A stretch of DNA of 64,000 nucleotides from Caulobacteraceae bacterium (GTDB lineage: Bacteria; Pseudomonadota; Alphaproteobacteria; Caulobacterales; Caulobacteraceae): NCBI GenBank assembly GCA_947478785.1, contig CANJXI010000005.1, positions 25,613 to 89,612 on the forward strand. Direction: 5' to 3'. Below the pieces are notes generated by a model. The model ran no database searches. It had not been told where the DNA came from and was given only the letters and a program-made list of their open reading frames with translations. Shown here one piece after another: positions 34,355 to 43,519 of this stretch. Numbering within the stretch: position 1 is the first letter of the stretch; each line of letters begins with the position of its first letter. The position numbers and the translations under genes are program-made.

Positions 34355-35040
34355 GCGCGCATCGGCCCCGCATCCTGGTGATCGACGACGAGCCGCAGAT
34401 CCACCGGTTCCTGGGCCCGGCGCTCGACGCCGCCGGCTACGAGCCCGTCCGCGCCGACACCGGCGCCGATGGCCTGCGGGAGATCGCCCGCAAGGCGCCC
34501 GACGCGGTGGTGCTCGACCTCGGGCTGCCGGACATGGACGGCTCGGAGGTCCTGGAGAAGGCCCGGGCCTTTTACGACGGTCCGATCCTGATCCTGTCGG
34601 CCCGCGACCGGGAGACCGAGAAGATCGACGCCCTCGACCGCGGCGCCGACGACTATGTGGAAAAGCCGTTCGGCGTCGGCGAACTGCTGGCCCGCCTGCG
34701 GGTCGCCATGCGCCACAGGCTGCGGGCCGGCGGCGCGGAGCCCGTGGTCACGTCGGGCGACCTGACCATCGACCTGGTCAAGCGCCTGGTCACCCGCGCC
34801 GGCGAGGCGATCCGGCTCTCGCCGCGCGAGTACGACCTGCTTGCCCAGCTCGTGCAGGGGAGCGGCAAGGTGGTCACCCACCGCCAGCTGCTGACCGCCA
34901 TCTGGGGACCGGCGCACGCGCAGGACGTCCAGTACCTGCGGGTGTTCGTGGGCCAGCTGCGCCAGAAGGTGGAGCCGGAGCCGTCCGCGCCGGCCCTGAT
35001 CGTGACGGAACCGGGGGTCGGCTACCGCTGGCTCGGCTGA
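34351..35040 (+). CDS. kdpE: Response regulator KdpE
   Basis: A 229-residue OmpR-type regulator. Receiver domain with acidic pair VIDDEPQ, phospho-Asp in VLDLGLPDMDG and Lys in YVEKPF, followed by a winged-helix DNA-binding domain ending in IVTEPGVGYRWLG. It activates the kdp operon when phosphorylated by KdpD. ATG overlaps the kdpD stop (ATGA). About 130 bp separate it from kup. Confidence 0.96.
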   Translation: MSAHRPRILVIDDEPQIHRFLGPALDAAGYEPVRADTGADGLREIARKAPDAVVLDLGLPDMDGSEVLEKARAFYDGPILILSARDRETEKIDALDRGADDYVEKPFGVGELLARLRVAMRHRLRAGGAEPVVTSGDLTIDLVKRLVTRAGEAIRLSPREYDLLAQLVQGSGKVVTHRQLLTAIWGPAHAQDVQYLRVFVGQLRQKVEPEPSAPALIVTEPGVGYRWLG

Positions 35041-35170
35041 GCCCGCGACCTTTACGTTTCCCTTATCCCCGGCGCCCGCCAGCCGGATGGCTTCCTAACG
35101 CCCAGGGCGCGTAATCCTGCGACCCCGTCCTGTCGGCAGCCCGCGATGCGCAAGCGCGGCGGAAAGACCC

Positions 35171-37099
35171 ATGACCGCTGCGATCGAAGCCGCCGCCACA
35201 CCCCACGGAGCGGCGACGCCCCGGCGGTTCTGGACGCTCGCGCTGGGCAGCGTCGGCGTGGTGTTCGGCGATATCGGCACCAGTCCGCTCTACGCCTTCC
35301 GCGAGGCGCTGGGCCAGGCCGGGGGCGTGACGCCGGACGCGGTGATGGGCGTGGTCTCCCTGGCCTTCTGGGCCCTGATCCTGGTGGTCACGGTCAAATA
35401 TGTGCTGTTCCTGATGCGCGCCGACAACCACGGCGAGGGCGGGGTGCTGTCCCTGGCCGCGCTGGCGGAGACCGCCGTCGGCCGGCGGACCCGGCTGATC
35501 TTCATCCTGGGCGTGACCGGGGCGGCGCTGTTCTATGGCGACGCGATCATCACGCCGGCGATCTCGGTGCTCTCGGCGGTCGAGGGGCTGCGGTCGGTCC
35601 CGGCGCTCGCCGACCACGTCAGCCAGTCCGTCGTCATCGCCGCCAGCCTGACGATCCTGCTGGGCCTGTTCCTGGTCCAGTCGCATGGGACGGCCATCGT
35701 CGGCCGCTGGTTCGGACCCATCTGCCTGGTCTGGTTCGTGGCCATCGCCGGCGTCGGCGTTCCGCACATCCTGGCCGAGCCGCGCGTGCTGGCGGCCCTC
35801 AGCCCGCACCATGCGGTCGGCTTCCTGCTGCATCACGGACTGGCGGGATTCTTCGTGCTGGGCTCGGTGTTCCTGACGGTGACCGGCGCCGAGGCGCTGT
35901 TCGCCGACATGGGGCATTTCGGGCGCTGGCCGATCCAGGCGTCCTGGCTGTTCTTCGTCCTGCCGGCGCTGCTGCTGAACTACCTGGGCCAGGGCGGGTT
36001 CGCGCTGCACCAGATCGCGATGGCGCATGGGGCGGCGGTCCCCAACAGCGACTGGTTTTTCCAGATGATACCCCTGCCGCTGCGCATCCCGCTGGTGGTG
36101 CTGGCGACCCTGGCGACGATCATCGCCAGCCAGGCGGTGATCACCGGGGCGTTCTCGCTGACCAACCAGGCCATCCAGCTGGGCTACCTGCCGAGGCTCA
36201 CGGTCCGCCGGACCTCCGAGACCCAGGCCGGCGAGATCTACATCCCGCAGATCACCATCCTGCTGGCGATCGGCGTCGTGCTACTGGTCGGCATCTTCCA
36301 CACCTCCAGCGGCCTGGCCCACGCCTATGGCCTGGCGGTCACCGGCACCATGGTGGTCACCACGACCCTGGCGTTCATCGTGGTGACCCGTGAATGGAAG
36401 TGGCCGCTGTGGGGCGCGCTCGCCCTGATCGGACCGCTGCTGGCCATTGACACGGTCTTCCTGGGCGCCAACGCGCTGAAGCTGCTGTCGGGCGGCTTCG
36501 TGCCGCTGATGATCGGGGCGGCGCTGTTCTTCGTCATGGCCACCTGGGCGCGCGGCGCCGACCTCGTGCGGCGCAAGGCCGAGCACGACACGCCGCCGCT
36601 CCAGGAGGTGGCGCTCAGCCTGGCGTCGTCCCGGTCGGTCTATCGCGCGCCGGGCGTCGCGGTGTTCCTGACCTCCGATCCCACCCGCGTGCCGGGCGCC
36701 CTGCTGCACAACCTCAAGCACAACCGCGTGCTGCACCAGGCGAACCTGATCGTCAGCATCGAGACCGCCCAGACCCCGCGCGTCGAGGAGGCCGGCCGCG
36801 CCGAGATCACGACCGTCTCGCCGGACTTCACCCGCGTCCGCCTCACCTACGGCTACATGGAGACCCCGAACGTGCCGCGCGCGCTCGCGGCGCTGCGCGG
36901 CCAGGGGATCCGGTTCGACATCATGAACACCTCCTTCTTCGTCGGCCGCCGCACCCTGGTGCGGGCCGCCCACCCCTTGCTGCCGCCGGGGATGGACAAG
37001 CTGTTCATCTGGCTCACCCGCAACGCGGCCGATCCGGTGGATTTCTTCCACATCCCGCCGGGACGGGTTGTGGAGCTGGGCACGCAGATCAGCGTGTGA
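35171..37099 (+). CDS. kup: Low-affinity K+ uptake transporter of the Kup/HAK/KT family
   Basis: A 642-residue K+/H+ symporter. The N-terminal hallmark GVVFGDIGTSPLYAFREAL is present, with about 12 spans over residues 15-460 and a C-terminal cytoplasmic domain (ending VELGTQISV). Kup is constitutive and works at higher external K+ or low pH, complementing Kdp. The neighbouring position may reflect a potassium-homeostasis island. A GGCGGAAAG site precedes the ATG. Confidence 0.95.
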   Translation: MTAAIEAAATPHGAATPRRFWTLALGSVGVVFGDIGTSPLYAFREALGQAGGVTPDAVMGVVSLAFWALILVVTVKYVLFLMRADNHGEGGVLSLAALAETAVGRRTRLIFILGVTGAALFYGDAIITPAISVLSAVEGLRSVPALADHVSQSVVIAASLTILLGLFLVQSHGTAIVGRWFGPICLVWFVAIAGVGVPHILAEPRVLAALSPHHAVGFLLHHGLAGFFVLGSVFLTVTGAEALFADMGHFGRWPIQASWLFFVLPALLLNYLGQGGFALHQIAMAHGAAVPNSDWFFQMIPLPLRIPLVVLATLATIIASQAVITGAFSLTNQAIQLGYLPRLTVRRTSETQAGEIYIPQITILLAIGVVLLVGIFHTSSGLAHAYGLAVTGTMVVTTTLAFIVVTREWKWPLWGALALIGPLLAIDTVFLGANALKLLSGGFVPLMIGAALFFVMATWARGADLVRRKAEHDTPPLQEVALSLASSRSVYRAPGVAVFLTSDPTRVPGALLHNLKHNRVLHQANLIVSIETAQTPRVEEAGRAEITTVSPDFTRVRLTYGYMETPNVPRALAALRGQGIRFDIMNTSFFVGRRTLVRAAHPLLPPGMDKLFIWLTRNAADPVDFFHIPPGRVVELGTQISV

Positions 37100-37152
37100 G
37101 GCCCGCGTGAAGCGGGTCCCCCTGTGCGGGAAAATGCAGTAGGTCGGGCGCC

Positions 37153-38172
37153 ATGCATTTCGCCCGCTTCAATCCCGTCCGCTTCGCCCACCTGCCGACT
37201 CCGCTGGAGCCGCTGCCCAGGCTGAGCGAGGCCTTGTCGGGTCCAGCCGCCGGCGGTCCCAACCTGTGGGTCAAGCGCGACGACTGCACGGGCCTGGCCG
37301 GCGGCGGCAACAAGACCCGCAAGCTGGAATTCCTGCTGGGCGATGCGCTCGCCAACGAGGCCGACACGCTGGTCACGCAGGGCGCCGTGCAGTCGAACCA
37401 CGTGCGCCAGACGGCCGCCGCCGCCGCCCGCTTCGGCCTGGACTGCGAGATCATCCTGGAGGAGCGCACCGGATCGACCGCCGTGGATTACACCCAGGGC
37501 GGCAACGTCCTGCTCGACCAGCTGCTGGGCGCGCGCATCCGCCGCGTGCCGGCCGGGACCGACATGAACCTGGCGCTCGCGGAAGTCGCCGCCGAGGTGC
37601 ATGCGGCGGGCGGCAGTCCCTACGTGATCCCCGGCGGCGGCTCCAACATCATCGGCGCCCTGGGCTATGCGGAATGCGCGCTTGAGCTGGTGGCCCAGGC
37701 CAACGGGATGGGCCTGGAGATCGACCTGATCGTCACCGCCACCGGCAGCGCGGGTACGCAAGCGGGCCTCGTCGCGGGGCTGGCGGTGATGGGCGCCGAC
37801 ATCCCGGTCCTGGGCATCGGCGTGCGCGCGCCCCGTGACGTACAGGAGGCCAATGTCTTCAAGCTGGCCGCCGACACCGCGGGGCTGCTGGGTCATCGCG
37901 AACGGGTGACCCGCGAGATGGTCGAGTGCGACTGCGACTTTGTGGGCGCGGGCTACGGCCTGATCGACCAGCTGGTGATCGACGCCCTGACCCTGGCCGC
38001 GCGCACCGAGGGCCTGGTCCTCGACCCGGTCTATTCGGGCAAGGCGATGAAGGGGCTGATCGCGCTCTCCGCCGCCGGCCGGTTCGACGGCGAGACGGTG
38101 GTCTTCCTGCACACCGGCGGGGCGCAGGGCCTCTTCGGCTACCAGTCGGAGATGGAAGGCAGGCTCACATGA
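37153..38172 (+). CDS. PLP-dependent D-cysteine desulfhydrase / ACC deaminase-like enzyme
   Basis: A 339-residue fold-type II pyridoxal-phosphate enzyme. The PLP lysine lies in GGGNKTRKLE (K54), the phosphate loop is ATGSAGTQAGL, and QSNHVRQTAAAAA follows the family pattern. D-cysteine desulfhydrases and ACC deaminases share these motifs, and neither can be excluded, although the length and the partner racemase make D-amino-acid degradation more likely. The stop overlaps the racemase start, so they form an operon. Confidence 0.85.
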   Translation: MHFARFNPVRFAHLPTPLEPLPRLSEALSGPAAGGPNLWVKRDDCTGLAGGGNKTRKLEFLLGDALANEADTLVTQGAVQSNHVRQTAAAAARFGLDCEIILEERTGSTAVDYTQGGNVLLDQLLGARIRRVPAGTDMNLALAEVAAEVHAAGGSPYVIPGGGSNIIGALGYAECALELVAQANGMGLEIDLIVTATGSAGTQAGLVAGLAVMGADIPVLGIGVRAPRDVQEANVFKLAADTAGLLGHRERVTREMVECDCDFVGAGYGLIDQLVIDALTLAARTEGLVLDPVYSGKAMKGLIALSAAGRFDGETVVFLHTGGAQGLFGYQSEMEGRLT

Positions 38173-38885
38173 GCGAGGTTCCGGACTCGCTGGTGCTTGG
38201 GGTCTTGGGCGGCATGGGCCCGGCGGCGACGCTGGACTTCCTGACCAAGCTGCAGGCCTTCACGCCGGCCAAGTCGGACCAGGACCACATCCGGGTGATC
38301 TGCGACATCAACCCCAAGGTCCCCGACCGCAACGGCCCGACCGGGGCGGCGGCCGGCGCCGTGCTGGCGGAGATGGCCGGGGCCCTCCAGGGGGCCGGCG
38401 CCCAGGTGCTGGCGATCGCCTGCAACACGGCGCACGCCCACGCCGGCCTGATCCAGCGGGCGAGCGGCCTGCCGCTGATCGACATGATCGAGACCGCCGC
38501 GCACGCCGCCCGCGACAGCGGCACCCGGCGCGCCGGCGTGCTGGGCACCAAGGGCGCGCTCCGGCTCTACCGCGAATACCTCGCCGCCCAGGCCATGGGA
38601 CTGGTGAGCCTCGACCCCGCCCGGCAGGAGGATTTCATGGCCACCCTCTACCGGATCAAGGCCGGCGACACGGGTCCCGCCGTGCGCCGCGAGATGGCGG
38701 GCTACGCGGCCGACCTGATCGGCGGCGGGGCGGAGACGGTGATCGCCGGCTGCACCGAGGTCCCGCTGGTGATGGGGCCTGGCGATCTTCGTGTCCCGCT
38801 GATCGATCCGGGCGAGCTCCTGGCCCGGCGCTGCGTGGCGGTCTGCCTGGGCTTCGAACCCATCCCGGCGCTGCCGGGGAGCTAA
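38169..38885 (+). CDS. Aspartate/glutamate racemase family protein
   Basis: A 238-residue cofactor-independent racemase of the aspartate/hydantoin type. The two catalytic cysteines are in IACNTAH (C85) and AGCTEVP (C195), and the N-terminal GVLGGMGPAAT motif is typical. It probably interconverts D and L forms of an acidic amino acid. It overlaps the D-cysteine desulfhydrase gene by 4 bp and so is translationally coupled; together they suggest a D-amino-acid salvage or detoxification step. Confidence 0.85.
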   Translation: MSEVPDSLVLGVLGGMGPAATLDFLTKLQAFTPAKSDQDHIRVICDINPKVPDRNGPTGAAAGAVLAEMAGALQGAGAQVLAIACNTAHAHAGLIQRASGLPLIDMIETAAHAARDSGTRRAGVLGTKGALRLYREYLAAQAMGLVSLDPARQEDFMATLYRIKAGDTGPAVRREMAGYAADLIGGGAETVIAGCTEVPLVMGPGDLRVPLIDPGELLARRCVAVCLGFEPIPALPGS

Positions 38886-38944
38886 GCGCCCGCCATATCG
38901 TTAGGGCTGTACGCCAACGGCTAAGCTCGGCGAGGAGATGGCCA

Positions 38945-40414
38945 GTGCTGCTGGAGCCCGGAACCACCTGCTGGCGGCGCGATCGGGCGGATCGCGCGGC
39001 GCTGATTATCGACATGGCCGACTACTACGATGCGGCGATGGCAGCGATGCGCCAGGCAAGTCGCTCCATCCACTTCCTGAACTGGGCGTTCGAACCGCAG
39101 ACGCCGTTCCATCCGCGACCCGGCGGCGAGACCAGGCCGGAAGACTGTATCGCCGAGTTCCTCAAGACGCTGGCCGACGGAAACCGGAAACTGGACGTCC
39201 GCGTGCTGTGCTGGAAGTCGGCCATGCCGGTGGCCGCGACGCAGAACTTCTTCCCGTTGCTGGACCGCAAGGATTTCGAGGGATCGCGGGTCAAGTTCGT
39301 CCTCGACGGCAAGCTGCCGCGCGGCGCCTGCCACCATCAGAAGATGCTGGTCATCGACGACGTGGTGGCGTTCTGCGGCGGCGGCGACATCGGCCCGGAC
39401 CGCTGGGACACCGTCCAGCACCTGGATGACGACCCCCGCCGGCGGATGAAGCCCGGCAAGCCGGCCTGCTACCCCAGCCGCCACGAGGTCATGGGCCTGG
39501 TCCAGGGCGCCCCGGCCCAGGTGCTGGGCGAACTGTTCCGCGAACGATGGCTGCGGGCGACCGGCGAGATCCTGCCCGCGCCCGCGACGCCGGCCAAGCC
39601 GCATTGGCCCGCCGCCATCCCACCGGGCCTGGCCGGCGTGAATGTCGGATTTTCACGGACGATGGCCGCCTGGCGCGGCGCGCCGGAGACGGCCGAGGTC
39701 CTCGCCCTGCACCTGGATTCCATCGCCCAGGCCACGCGCTGCATCTACATGGAGAACCAGTATTTCACCGCGCCGGCCATCTCGCAGGCCCTGGCCAGGC
39801 GCCTGGCCGAGCGGGACGGCCCCGAGGTGATCCTGATCGGGGCGGAGCACTCGCCCAGCTACTTCGACCAGGTGACCATGGACCGCACGCGCTCGCGGTT
39901 CCTCCAGCGGCTGATGGACGCCGACCGGCACGGGCGGTTCCGCGCCTACAGCGGGGTCACCTCGCTCGGCCGCACGATGATCGTCCACGCCAAGCTGACC
40001 ATCATCGACGACCGGCTGTTGAGGATCGGCTCGGCCAACCTAAACAACCGCTCGATGGGGTTCGACACCGAATGCGACATGTCCTTCGAGGCGGCCGGGC
40101 CGGGCGCGGCCCGACACCGGGCCGAGATCGCCGCCCTGCGCACCCGTCTGGCCGCCCATTGGCTGGGTTGCGGAGAGGCGCTTGTCGAGGATGCGATCCG
40201 ACAACACGACGGCCTTGGCGCCGGGCTGGAGGCCCTGCGGCTCGCGGGCCATACGCGCCTGAGGCCGATCGCGCCGCAGCCGCTGGGTCCGGTCACGGGC
40301 CTGATCGCCGGCTATCACCTGGGCGACCCGGCGGGGCCGGGCGACTCCTGGCGGCCCTGGCGCCGGCCCGCGGCCATCGCCCGGCAAGCGCGCGGAAAGG
40401 CGACGGGCGGTTAG
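38945..40414 (+). CDS. Phospholipase D family protein (two HKD motifs)
   Basis: A 489-residue enzyme with two HxKxxxxD catalytic motifs, HQKMLVID and HAKLTIID followed by GSANLNNRS. The spacing fits a single-chain PLD that hydrolyses or transfers phosphatidyl groups, like cardiolipin synthases, although there is no N-terminal membrane span as in Cls. The start is taken as GTG at 38945 because GAGGAG lies seven bases upstream. The stop TAG overlaps the TAA of the convergent metallopeptidase gene. Confidence 0.85.
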   Translation: MLLEPGTTCWRRDRADRAALIIDMADYYDAAMAAMRQASRSIHFLNWAFEPQTPFHPRPGGETRPEDCIAEFLKTLADGNRKLDVRVLCWKSAMPVAATQNFFPLLDRKDFEGSRVKFVLDGKLPRGACHHQKMLVIDDVVAFCGGGDIGPDRWDTVQHLDDDPRRRMKPGKPACYPSRHEVMGLVQGAPAQVLGELFRERWLRATGEILPAPATPAKPHWPAAIPPGLAGVNVGFSRTMAAWRGAPETAEVLALHLDSIAQATRCIYMENQYFTAPAISQALARRLAERDGPEVILIGAEHSPSYFDQVTMDRTRSRFLQRLMDADRHGRFRAYSGVTSLGRTMIVHAKLTIIDDRLLRIGSANLNNRSMGFDTECDMSFEAAGPGAARHRAEIAALRTRLAAHWLGCGEALVEDAIRQHDGLGAGLEALRLAGHTRLRPIAPQPLGPVTGLIAGYHLGDPAGPGDSWRPWRRPAAIARQARGKATGG

Positions 40415-41265
40415 AGCCTGGCCGCGCCGAAGGTGTCGCACTTGTCGGGATCGCCGGTGGTGACGCCGGTGCGGAACCAGCGCATGCGCTGGTCGGACGT
40501 GCCGTGGGTGAAGCTGTCGGGGGCGACGTGGCCGGTCGCCTCGCGCTGCAGGGTGTCGTCGCCCACCGAGGCCGCCGCGCGCAGGCCGTCCTCCACGTCC
40601 TTGGGATCGAGCTGCACCTGTCCGCCGGAGACCTCCGGGGCGTGGGCGACCCAGACGCCGGCATAGCAGTCGGCCTGCAGTTCCAGGCGCACCGAGCCCG
40701 ACGCCGCGCCGCGCGCGCCCATCCGCTGGGCCTGGTCGGTGGCGCCCAGCAGGTTCTGGACGTGGTGGCCCATCTCGTGGGCGATGACGTAGGCGCGCGC
40801 CGCCTCGCCCTTGGCCCCGAACCTGGTCTCGAGCTCATTCCAGAAGGCCAGGTCCAGATAGACCTTGCGGTCCTGCGAACAATAGAACGGCCCCATCGCC
40901 GACTGGCCCAGCCCGCAGCCGGTGCCGGTGGACTGGTCGTAGAGCACCACGGCGGCCGGCGGTTCGTAGGTCCGCCCGGCCTGCTTGAAGATGCCGGACC
41001 ACACGTCGTCCACCGAGGTGGAGATCACGTCGACAAAACGGCCGGCCTCGTCCTTCGGCGGACCTTGGAAGCCCGCCGGCTGCTCCTGCCCCTGTTGCTG
41101 GGCGCCCGACACGAGACCGGCGGTGGTGCGCGGGTCGATGCCGAAGACGAAATAGCCGATCAGCGCCAGGACGACGCCGCCGGCTCCCAGGCCGCCCACG
41201 CCGACCGGCCCCATGCCCCGGCGGTCCTCGATATTCCCGGACTCCCGTCCGCCCATCCAACGCAT
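40411..41265 (-). CDS. ypfJ: Neutral zinc metallopeptidase (YpfJ-like)
   Basis: A 284-residue membrane-anchored protein of the YpfJ/neutral zinc metallopeptidase family. One membrane span follows a Gly-rich N-terminus (VGVGGLGAGGVVLALIGYFVFG), and the zinc-binding HEMGHH with a preceding YVIAHE strand defines the active site; a further conserved segment ELQADCYAGVW supplies the third ligand. The function of the family in bacteria is not settled; periplasmic proteolysis is likely. It converges on the PLD gene. Confidence 0.88.
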   Translation of the reverse strand: MRWMGGRESGNIEDRRGMGPVGVGGLGAGGVVLALIGYFVFGIDPRTTAGLVSGAQQQGQEQPAGFQGPPKDEAGRFVDVISTSVDDVWSGIFKQAGRTYEPPAAVVLYDQSTGTGCGLGQSAMGPFYCSQDRKVYLDLAFWNELETRFGAKGEAARAYVIAHEMGHHVQNLLGATDQAQRMGARGAASGSVRLELQADCYAGVWVAHAPEVSGGQVQLDPKDVEDGLRAAASVGDDTLQREATGHVAPDSFTHGTSDQRMRWFRTGVTTGDPDKCDTFGAARL

Positions 41266-41347
41266 GCTGTGGTCTCCCCAGGCTTGAGCGTATCAGACGC
41301 TAACGCGGCCACCGCACCTAGGGTCCCTTGGCTCGCGCACCCTTTTT

Positions 41348-41472
41348 CGTCATGGCCGGGCTCGTCCCGGCCACCCAGAAACGCAAGCGCCTCAAGGTTT
41401 GCGACGGCGTCGCCGCGCTCGATCCTGAGACGTCGGTGTCTACGGGTGGCCGGGACAAGCCCGGCCATGACG
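41348..41472. repeat. REPIN-like inverted repeat doublet, family B
   Basis: Two 29-bp arms (41348-41376 and 41444-41472) are reverse complements with one mismatch, separated by 67 bp. Each arm holds its own hairpin (GGCCGGGCTCGTCCCGGCC). The spacer length equals that of the thiC-side doublet, although the arm sequence differs. It lies between the metallopeptidase gene and the small exported protein gene. Confidence 0.7.
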
Positions 41473-41480
41473 GATGAAAA

Positions 41481-41831
41481 TCAGCGGCGATTCTGCGCCG
41501 CCGCCTTGACCCGGGCGTTGGAGGCGGCCAGCGCGCTGTCGGGGATCGAGGCGAAGGCGCCGGCGTCGAAGGTGGGCGACGGGACCTTGGGGTTGGCGGG
41601 CGCGGGCAGGACCGGCCGCTGACCCATGGCCGCTATGTCGCGCAGCGCCTGGTCGGTCTGCGCCCGGGCCTCCAGCGCCGAGACCTGGTTGGACAGCGCC
41701 ACCTCCCGCTGGCGGGCCTGCTCGGCCTCGGCGGCGCGGGCGGCGTCGTTCTGCAGGGTGAGGCCCAGGTAGTCCTGCGCGGCCGCCGGGGCGGCGCAGG
41801 CCAGGCCAAGGATGAGCACCAGGGCGCGCAT
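41481..41831 (-). CDS. Small exported protein, 116 residues
   Basis: A short secreted protein with a signal peptide (MRALVLILGLACAAPAAAQ). The mature part is a charged helix (AARAAEAEQARQREVALSNQVSALEARAQTDQALRDIAAM) that could form a coiled coil, followed by a proline-rich linker and a polar end. It resembles other periplasmic coiled-coil proteins of no assigned role. It lies 32 bp downstream of the tetratricopeptide protein gene on the same strand. Confidence 0.65.
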   Translation of the reverse strand: MRALVLILGLACAAPAAAQDYLGLTLQNDAARAAEAEQARQREVALSNQVSALEARAQTDQALRDIAAMGQRPVLPAPANPKVPSPTFDAGAFASIPDSALAASNARVKAAAQNRR

Positions 41832-41863
41832 GTGCCAGAGATGGGGACTGTCCGCGCCCGCCG

Positions 41864-42421
41864 CTACTCCTTGGGCGAGACCGTGAAGCGCACGAGCTCG
41901 TTCTTCGGCGCCGCCCAGTCGGGGGAAAGCTCGGACGCCTTCAGGTAGTCGTAGTAGGCCGCCTTCATGTCATCCACGCCCTCGTAGGCCAGCGCGCGGT
42001 TGTAATAGGCCTTGGCCGGCTCCTCGGACCCCAGTTGGATGCCCTTGCTGAGATCGACGATGCTCTCGGCGTAGCGGTGCTGGCCGAGCGAGGCGGCCCC
42101 TCGGTTCACATAGGCGTCGCCCAGGTCGGGCTTGATCTGGACGGCCATGTCGAAGTCCTTGCCCGCCGCGGTCCAGTCCTTCACCCGGATCTTCAGGACT
42201 CCGCGGTTGATGTAGGTGCTGGCCCGGTCGCGGGGCGACAGCTGCTCGTCCTCGATGGCCCTGGTGCAGAGCTCGATGAACTTGGGGCCGGTCTTGCCGG
42301 TGATGGCGGCCAGCGAGCAGGCCTCGGCCTGGCCGCCGCCCAGCACGGTGACGAAGGCGTGCGCCCCCGTCGCGCCGGCGAACGCCGCCAGGACGGCCAC
42401 GCCAAGGGTCAGCTGCTTCAT
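41864..42421 (-). CDS. Exported tetratricopeptide-repeat protein
   Basis: A 185-residue protein with a signal peptide (MKQLTLGVAVLAAFAGATGAHA) and about three TPR units (ASTYINRGVLKIRVKDWTAAGKDF, GDAYVNRGAASLGQHRYAESIVDL, AKAYYNRALAYEGVDDMKAAYYDY), a scaffold for peptide or protein binding. The start at 42421 is chosen for its GGAGA site eight bases before; an upstream ATG would add six polar residues. Probably cotranscribed with the small exported protein gene downstream. Confidence 0.8.
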   Translation of the reverse strand: MKQLTLGVAVLAAFAGATGAHAFVTVLGGGQAEACSLAAITGKTGPKFIELCTRAIEDEQLSPRDRASTYINRGVLKIRVKDWTAAGKDFDMAVQIKPDLGDAYVNRGAASLGQHRYAESIVDLSKGIQLGSEEPAKAYYNRALAYEGVDDMKAAYYDYLKASELSPDWAAPKNELVRFTVSPKE

Positions 42422-42533
42422 GGGGTCGTCTCCAACCATCGCCAGGCGGCCAGCGTGGAGATAGGCCGCATACCGGCGTTCCGAAGAGAGTCCACCCGCC
42501 CCCGCCCGCTGTCAACGTGAAGCTCGGGCGGGG

Positions 42534-43466
42534 TCAGAGCCCGGCCAGTTCGGCGGCCCGGCGGTGGGCGCGGATCTCGCGGTGCAGGATGTAGACCCCG
42601 CTGGCGGCCACCACGAGCGCGCCGGCCAGGGTCGCCAAGCGCGGCAACTCACCCCAGATCAGGAAGGCGAAGCCGGAGGCCCAGATCAGCTGGGTGTAGT
42701 CGAAGGGCGCGACCACGCCGACCGGGGCCACGCGCACCGCCTCGGTCAGCAGCATCTGGCCCACCCCGCCCAGGACGCCGCCCAGGATCAGCAGGCCCAG
42801 CGTCGGCAGGTCCGGCGTCACCCAGTGGAAGGCCGAGCCCGCCAGGCCCAAGCAGGTCCCGGCCAGGGTGAAATAGAAGACGATGGTCGCGCCCTTCTCG
42901 CTGGCGATCTGGCGGATGGCGACCATGGCGCCGGCCGCGCCCACCGCGCCGATCAGGGCGAAGCTGACGCCGACCGGGTTGAAGTGTCCAGGGACCGGCC
43001 GGACCATGATCAGGACGCCCAGGAAGCCCACGACGACCGCGCCCCAGCGATGCCGGCCGACCCGCTCGCCCAGGATCAGGGCCGACAGCGCGGTCATGAA
43101 CAGCGGCGAGGCGAACTGCAGCGCCGTGGCCTCGGTGAGCGGCAGGTGCTGCATGGCCGAGAAGGCGCCGACCATGCCGACCAGGCCGATCGCGGAGCGG
43201 GTCAGATGGCCCATCGGCCGCTGGGTCCGCAGCACCGAGAGACCCGTCGTCCGCCAGATGTAGAGGCCGAGCGGCAGGAAGGCGAAGGCGTTGCGGAAGA
43301 AGATAATCTCGAAGACCGGAATACCGCGCAGGCCCGTCCACTTCACGATCGCCGCCAGGCTGGCGATGCAGACCATCGCGCCGGCCCGATAGGCGATGCC
43401 CAGGCCCGCGCGCTGCGGCGGAAACGCCGGGGCGGCCGGCTCGAGGGTTGGAACTTCAGCGGTCAC
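42534..43466 (-). CDS. DMT-superfamily transporter (EamA)
   Basis: A 310-residue ten-span permease with two EamA repeats (for example LTEATALQFASPLFMTALSALILGE, the typical end of the first repeat, and APVGVVAPFDYTQLIWASGFAFLIWGE near the end of the second). It would export a small metabolite or amino acid. The GTG at 43466 is taken as the start because it keeps the first membrane span intact; no Shine-Dalgarno is clear. The frame remains open upstream only over the end of the HWE kinase gene. Confidence 0.85.
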   Translation of the reverse strand: MTAEVPTLEPAAPAFPPQRAGLGIAYRAGAMVCIASLAAIVKWTGLRGIPVFEIIFFRNAFAFLPLGLYIWRTTGLSVLRTQRPMGHLTRSAIGLVGMVGAFSAMQHLPLTEATALQFASPLFMTALSALILGERVGRHRWGAVVVGFLGVLIMVRPVPGHFNPVGVSFALIGAVGAAGAMVAIRQIASEKGATIVFYFTLAGTCLGLAGSAFHWVTPDLPTLGLLILGGVLGGVGQMLLTEAVRVAPVGVVAPFDYTQLIWASGFAFLIWGELPRLATLAGALVVAASGVYILHREIRAHRRAAELAGL

Positions 43467-43519
43467 CCACGCGGTTTGCGGGAGGCGCGGCGCGGGTGTC
43501 AACCTCCCGGAGGCGCGCG

